A stretch of 64,000 nucleotides of DNA from Ciceribacter sp. L1K22 (GTDB lineage: Bacteria; Pseudomonadota; Alphaproteobacteria; Rhizobiales; Rhizobiaceae): assembly GCF_017599385.1 (NCBI RefSeq), contig NZ_JAGFPK010000002.1, positions 806,001 through 870,000 of the forward strand, given 5' to 3'. The notes beneath the pieces are model-generated. The model was not told the DNA's origin, ran no database searches, and worked only from the letters and a program-made list of their open reading frames with translations. This document shows positions 61,527-64,000 of this stretch, piece after piece. Numbering within the stretch: position 1 is the first letter of the stretch; each line of letters starts with the position of its first letter. The position numbers and the translations under genes are program-made.

Positions 61527-63179
61527 TCACCCGAACAGCACCAAGCTGCTCTTCAGCGTCACCCATACACCCCACAGCAAAGGAACTCCGACGACCGCCC
61601 ACGCGAGCAGGGCCGGTCCTGTGAGACCACCCTTGCCGATACCGAAGGAGCCTGTAGGCCCGGCATTGGCTGCGGCTGTCTTCGCCTGCAAGGCCGCGAC
61701 TTCCTCTTCCGACATGAACCATTTTTGCGAAAGCGGACGGATAAACGCGTTGGCGACGAGGCCGAGGGCGAGCATACCGGCGAGGATATACATCGTACCG
61801 GTGTAGAGTTCAGGCCCCGGAGCGACACCGGCAGAGATTTGAGCCTCGCGGATGTAGTTCACGACGACCGGACCGACAATACCCGCCGTTGCCCATGCCG
61901 TCAGCAGGCGGCCATGGATAGCCCCGACGAACTGCGTTCCGAAGATATCTGCCAGATAGGCGGGGATGGTCGCAAAACCGCCGCCGTACATGGACAGAAT
62001 GATGCCGAAGGCCAGCACGAACATCGCCTTCGAACCGAGATCAGCAAGTGTCGGAGCCGCTGCATAGAGCACGATCCCGAGAATGAAGAACGTGTAATAG
62101 GTGTTCTTTCGCCCGATCTTATCGGAAAGCGAAGCCCAGAAGAATCGCCCACCGATGTTGAAAAGCGAAAGCAAGCCTGTGAACCCGGCTGCAATCGCCG
62201 CGATCTGACCTTTCTGCGCCGTATCGAGCTGCGAGAAAGACAGGTCTGGGAGACCGATCAGCGAACCCGCAAAAATCTCCTGCAGCATCGGCGAGGCCAT
62301 GCCGATGACGCCGATGCCAGCTGAGACGTTAAGGCACAACACAGCCCATATAAGCCAGAACTGGGGTGTCTTGTGCGCGTCGCGCAGATGGACGTGACCA
62401 TGGGTGATCATGGAAGACGCCTGAACCTTTGGGGTCCAGCCCTCCGGGCGCCAGCCAGCCGGCGGAATGCGGTAACCGAACGCTCCGCCCATCATGAAAA
62501 TAAAGTAGATGATAGCCATCACGACAAAGGTCTGCCACACGCCAACAGTGAGGTCCGTGCGGAAATATCCCATGAGGATGTTGGCGAGCGGTGCTCCAAT
62601 CATCGCGCCACCACCGAAGCCCATAATGGCCATGCCGGTGGCCATGCCGCGGCGGTCTGGGAACCACTTGATCAGCGTGGATACCGGCGAGATGTAGCCG
62701 AGACCGAGGCCCACACCGCCAATGACGCCAGCACCGAGCCACATCAGCCACAACTGATGTGTCATGACGCCGATCGCCGCGACGAGAATGCCGCCACACC
62801 AGCAGCAGGCGGCCACGAAGCCGGCCTTGCGCGGACCGGCACGCTCAAGCCAGCCACCCCAGATAGCAGCCGAGCAACCCAGAAGAACGAAGAACAGGGT
62901 ATAGATCCAGCCGAGATCGGCCACGCGCCAGTTGCAGTCTGTCGTAAAAAGCGCTCCTGCCAGTGTGAGGCTGGCGCAGCTTTCGGGTGCACTCGGCAGC
63001 GCCTTCGACAAGGGCAGCCAGAAAACGGAGAACCCATAGGCCATGCCGATGCAGAGATGGATGGCCAAAGCCGCTGGTGGCACGAGCCACCGGTTGAAAC
63101 CGGGTTTCGCAATAATGCGTTCCCGGTCGAGGAGGCCGCCACTATAGCCGCCCGCCAAAGTTTCCGTGGTAACCGTCAT
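61527..63179 (-). CDS. OFA-family (oxalate/formate antiporter-like) MFS transporter
   Basis: 550 residues with twelve membrane helices of the major facilitator type, and an internal polar loop (RIPPAGWRPEGWTPK, about residues 245-260) typical of the OFA subfamily. PPAALAIHLCIGMAYGFSVFWLPL, WIYTLFFVLLGCSAAIWGGWLERAGPR and SLSDKIGRK carry MFS signatures. OFA proteins include oxalate:formate antiporters and E. coli YhjX, a pyruvate-responsive protein; the substrate here is unknown. AAGGAGAG lies 5 bases before ATG 63179. A sigma-54 promoter, an IHF-like site and two palindromes stand upstream. Confidence 0.92.
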   Translation of the reverse strand: MTVTTETLAGGYSGGLLDRERIIAKPGFNRWLVPPAALAIHLCIGMAYGFSVFWLPLSKALPSAPESCASLTLAGALFTTDCNWRVADLGWIYTLFFVLLGCSAAIWGGWLERAGPRKAGFVAACCWCGGILVAAIGVMTHQLWLMWLGAGVIGGVGLGLGYISPVSTLIKWFPDRRGMATGMAIMGFGGGAMIGAPLANILMGYFRTDLTVGVWQTFVVMAIIYFIFMMGGAFGYRIPPAGWRPEGWTPKVQASSMITHGHVHLRDAHKTPQFWLIWAVLCLNVSAGIGVIGMASPMLQEIFAGSLIGLPDLSFSQLDTAQKGQIAAIAAGFTGLLSLFNIGGRFFWASLSDKIGRKNTYYTFFILGIVLYAAAPTLADLGSKAMFVLAFGIILSMYGGGFATIPAYLADIFGTQFVGAIHGRLLTAWATAGIVGPVVVNYIREAQISAGVAPGPELYTGTMYILAGMLALGLVANAFIRPLSQKWFMSEEEVAALQAKTAAANAGPTGSFGIGKGGLTGPALLAWAVVGVPLLWGVWVTLKSSLVLFG

Positions 63180-63327
63180 GTACACTCTCCTTGGATACAT
63201 CGCTTTGCGATGATCTTCTCCCTCTCCCGTCCCGTCACAATCTTCCCCTGATCGCAGGACGAGGCCCGCTCGGAACGGCCCCTAGAAAACAAGGTCACCG
63301 CACCCCGTGAGCGGGTGAACAGTTAAA

Positions 63328-63343
63328 TGCAACCCATGTGCCA
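63328..63343 (-). promoter_or_regulatory. Sigma-54 (-24/-12) promoter of the OFA transporter
   Basis: Minus-strand sequence TGGCACATGGGTTGCA: GG and GC separated by ten bases, matching the TGGCAC-N5-TTGC consensus at every key position. Transcription would start near 63318, about 140 bases before the transporter start codon. Confidence 0.85.
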
Positions 63344-63360
63344 GTAGCGAACTAAAACTT

Positions 63361-63373
63361 TTTCAATAACTTA
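63361..63373 (+). promoter_or_regulatory. IHF-like site between activator palindromes and sigma-54 promoter
   Basis: TTTCAATAACTTA fits the IHF consensus WATCAA-N4-TTR with one mismatch (and N4 TAAC). It lies between the upstream palindromes and the -24/-12 element, where IHF bends DNA at such promoters. Confidence 0.45.
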
Positions 63374-63395
63374 GGGGAAGCAGATCAGCTACATC

Positions 63396-63430
63396 GGACA
63401 AGATGTCCGGAATTTCAGGACAAATTGTCC
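63396..63430. promoter_or_regulatory. Two palindromic activator sites 22 bp apart
   Basis: GGACA-AGA-TGTCC (63396-63408) and GGACA-AAT-TGTCC (63418-63430): the same 5+5 inverted repeat, spaced centre-to-centre by 22 bp (two helical turns). At about -84 and -106 from the sigma-54 start they look like enhancer sites for an NtrC-type activator. Confidence 0.75.
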
Positions 63431-63441
63431 TTTGTCAAAAG

Positions 63442-64000
63442 CTAAGAAGCTTCCGGAAGCCAGATGGTAAAGACTGTACCCTTACCCGGCGAACTGACGA
63501 CGGATAGGGAACCTCCCTGACGGTTCACCAGTGTCTGGCTGATTGAGAGACCAAGACCGGTTCCGTCCCGGCGTTTGGTTGTAAAGAAAGGATCAAAGAT
63601 TTTCCCGATCACATCGTTCGGAATGCCGACACCGTCATCGACGACATCAATCGCTATTCCCCACCGTCCGGCACGTTCCTCATCTCGACTAACAAGGCGA
63701 AGCGTGCCGCCATTCGGCATCGCATGCAGGGCATTCACGATGAGATTGACCAGAACCTGCTGCAGTTCCGTTCTGTTCATCAGAATGAGTCGCGTCGCTT
63801 GATCATCACGGACGATGGTTATCTCCGCACGATTGAGGAGGTGGTGAACGAGCGGCAGGCAATCTGTAATAACCTCGGCAACCGTATGCCTTTCGACATA
63901 GCCGGCGTACTCCTCCGGTTTTGCGAATTGCAGGAGTTTCATGACGATCTGGCTGACACGATGGATCTGCTCGTCAATCAGGCGCAGTTCCGTCGCGACA
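63442..64000 (-). CDS. Sensor histidine kinase, C-terminal part
   Basis: The frame runs through the right window edge; the visible 185 residues are the end of the dimerisation helix (LIDEQIHRVSQIVMKLLQF, after which FAKPEEY follows) and the HATPase domain: N box NLIVNALHAMP, G1 DDGVGIP, F box FDPFFTTK and G2 GTGLGLSIS. This is an NtrB/DctB-type kinase of the sort that partners sigma-54 activators. Its stop lies 12 bases before the palindromes that precede the OFA transporter gene. The histidine and sensory domain are outside. Confidence 0.9.
   Translation of the reverse strand, partial: VATELRLIDEQIHRVSQIVMKLLQFAKPEEYAGYVERHTVAEVITDCLPLVHHLLNRAEITIVRDDQATRLILMNRTELQQVLVNLIVNALHAMPNGGTLRLVSRDEERAGRWGIAIDVVDDGVGIPNDVIGKIFDPFFTTKRRDGTGLGLSISQTLVNRQGGSLSVVSSPGKGTVFTIWLPEAS

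Noticed and set aside
1..64000. CRISPR arrays, insertion sequences, rRNA, dif site
   Set aside because: No regularly spaced repeats, transposase frames, rRNA segments or XerCD core sequence were recognised.

Overview
The window is a dense, GC-rich stretch of alphaproteobacterial chromosome. Gene content and order point to Hyphomicrobiales, family Rhizobiaceae (Rhizobium/Agrobacterium/Sinorhizobium group). The evidence is tlpA divergent from argH, then an LptM-like lipoprotein, lysA and a TIGR02302 protein; ftsEX with plsC; cobST next to a J-domain protein and bolA; aroK-aroB-CNNM; an ALAS-type hemA; and an isolated cheW. This is assigned from gene families read by eye; no database was searched. 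I see no insertion sequence, prophage, CRISPR array or rRNA. There is one tRNA (Arg, CCT). No gene-free stretch exceeds about 300 bases.

Layout. 1-213: end of a 3-hydroxyacyl-CoA dehydrogenase. 363-4157: sulfate/thiosulfate ABC importer cysP-cysT-cysW-cysA. 4165-7831: tlpA, argH, LptM-like lipoprotein, lysA. 7984-14228: DUF4175 protein, receiver-domain regulator, hpt, a bitopic membrane protein, ftsE-ftsX. 14284-20356: YdcF protein, plsC, ChaC-like cyclotransferase, DUF2125 protein, tyrC-hisC and a methyltransferase. 20441-25249: gloB, cupin, two membrane proteins, a DUF3108 protein, rpmB and a queuosine-precursor transporter. 25301-30841: phytase-like protein, small unknown protein, cobT-cobS, J-domain protein, bolA. 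30851-36151: CNNM protein, aroB, aroK, a 50-residue membrane protein, xerD, accA. 36330-41550: L,D-transpeptidase, TusA, CobW GTPase, D,D-carboxypeptidase, M20 amidohydrolase. 41608-44698: tRNA-Arg, topoisomerase IB and a metal P-type ATPase, the most accessory-looking part. 44832-51799: dxr, hemA, a form II CoxS-L-M molybdenum hydroxylase, a glycine-zipper lipoprotein. 51940-61450: TamA-TamB, Lrp regulator, arginase, ornithine aminotransferase, cheW. 61527-64000: OFA-family transporter and the end of a sensor kinase.

Functional themes: sulfur uptake (cysPTWA, tusA), amino-acid synthesis and breakdown (argH, lysA, tyrC, hisC, aroK/aroB, arginase/ornithine aminotransferase), envelope building and division (ftsEX, plsC, TamAB, L,D-transpeptidase, D,D-carboxypeptidase, LptM-like), and tetrapyrrole/cobalamin chemistry (hemA, cobST). 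Packing is tight: many 1-4 base stop/start overlaps and several convergent tail-to-tail overlaps, often with terminators that work for both strands.

The strongest non-coding signals are: a complete sigma-54 control region before the OFA transporter (-24/-12 element, IHF-like site, two identical-type palindromes 22 bp apart), next to a sensor kinase; an FNR/FixK box before hemA; a possible start-codon-masking pseudoknot before the queuosine-precursor transporter; an Lrp-type palindrome between lrp and arginase; and terminator-like hairpins between cysP and cysT and before hisC. I did not find a clearly new multi-gene system; the best candidate for undescribed regulation is the sigma-54/OFA/kinase locus.
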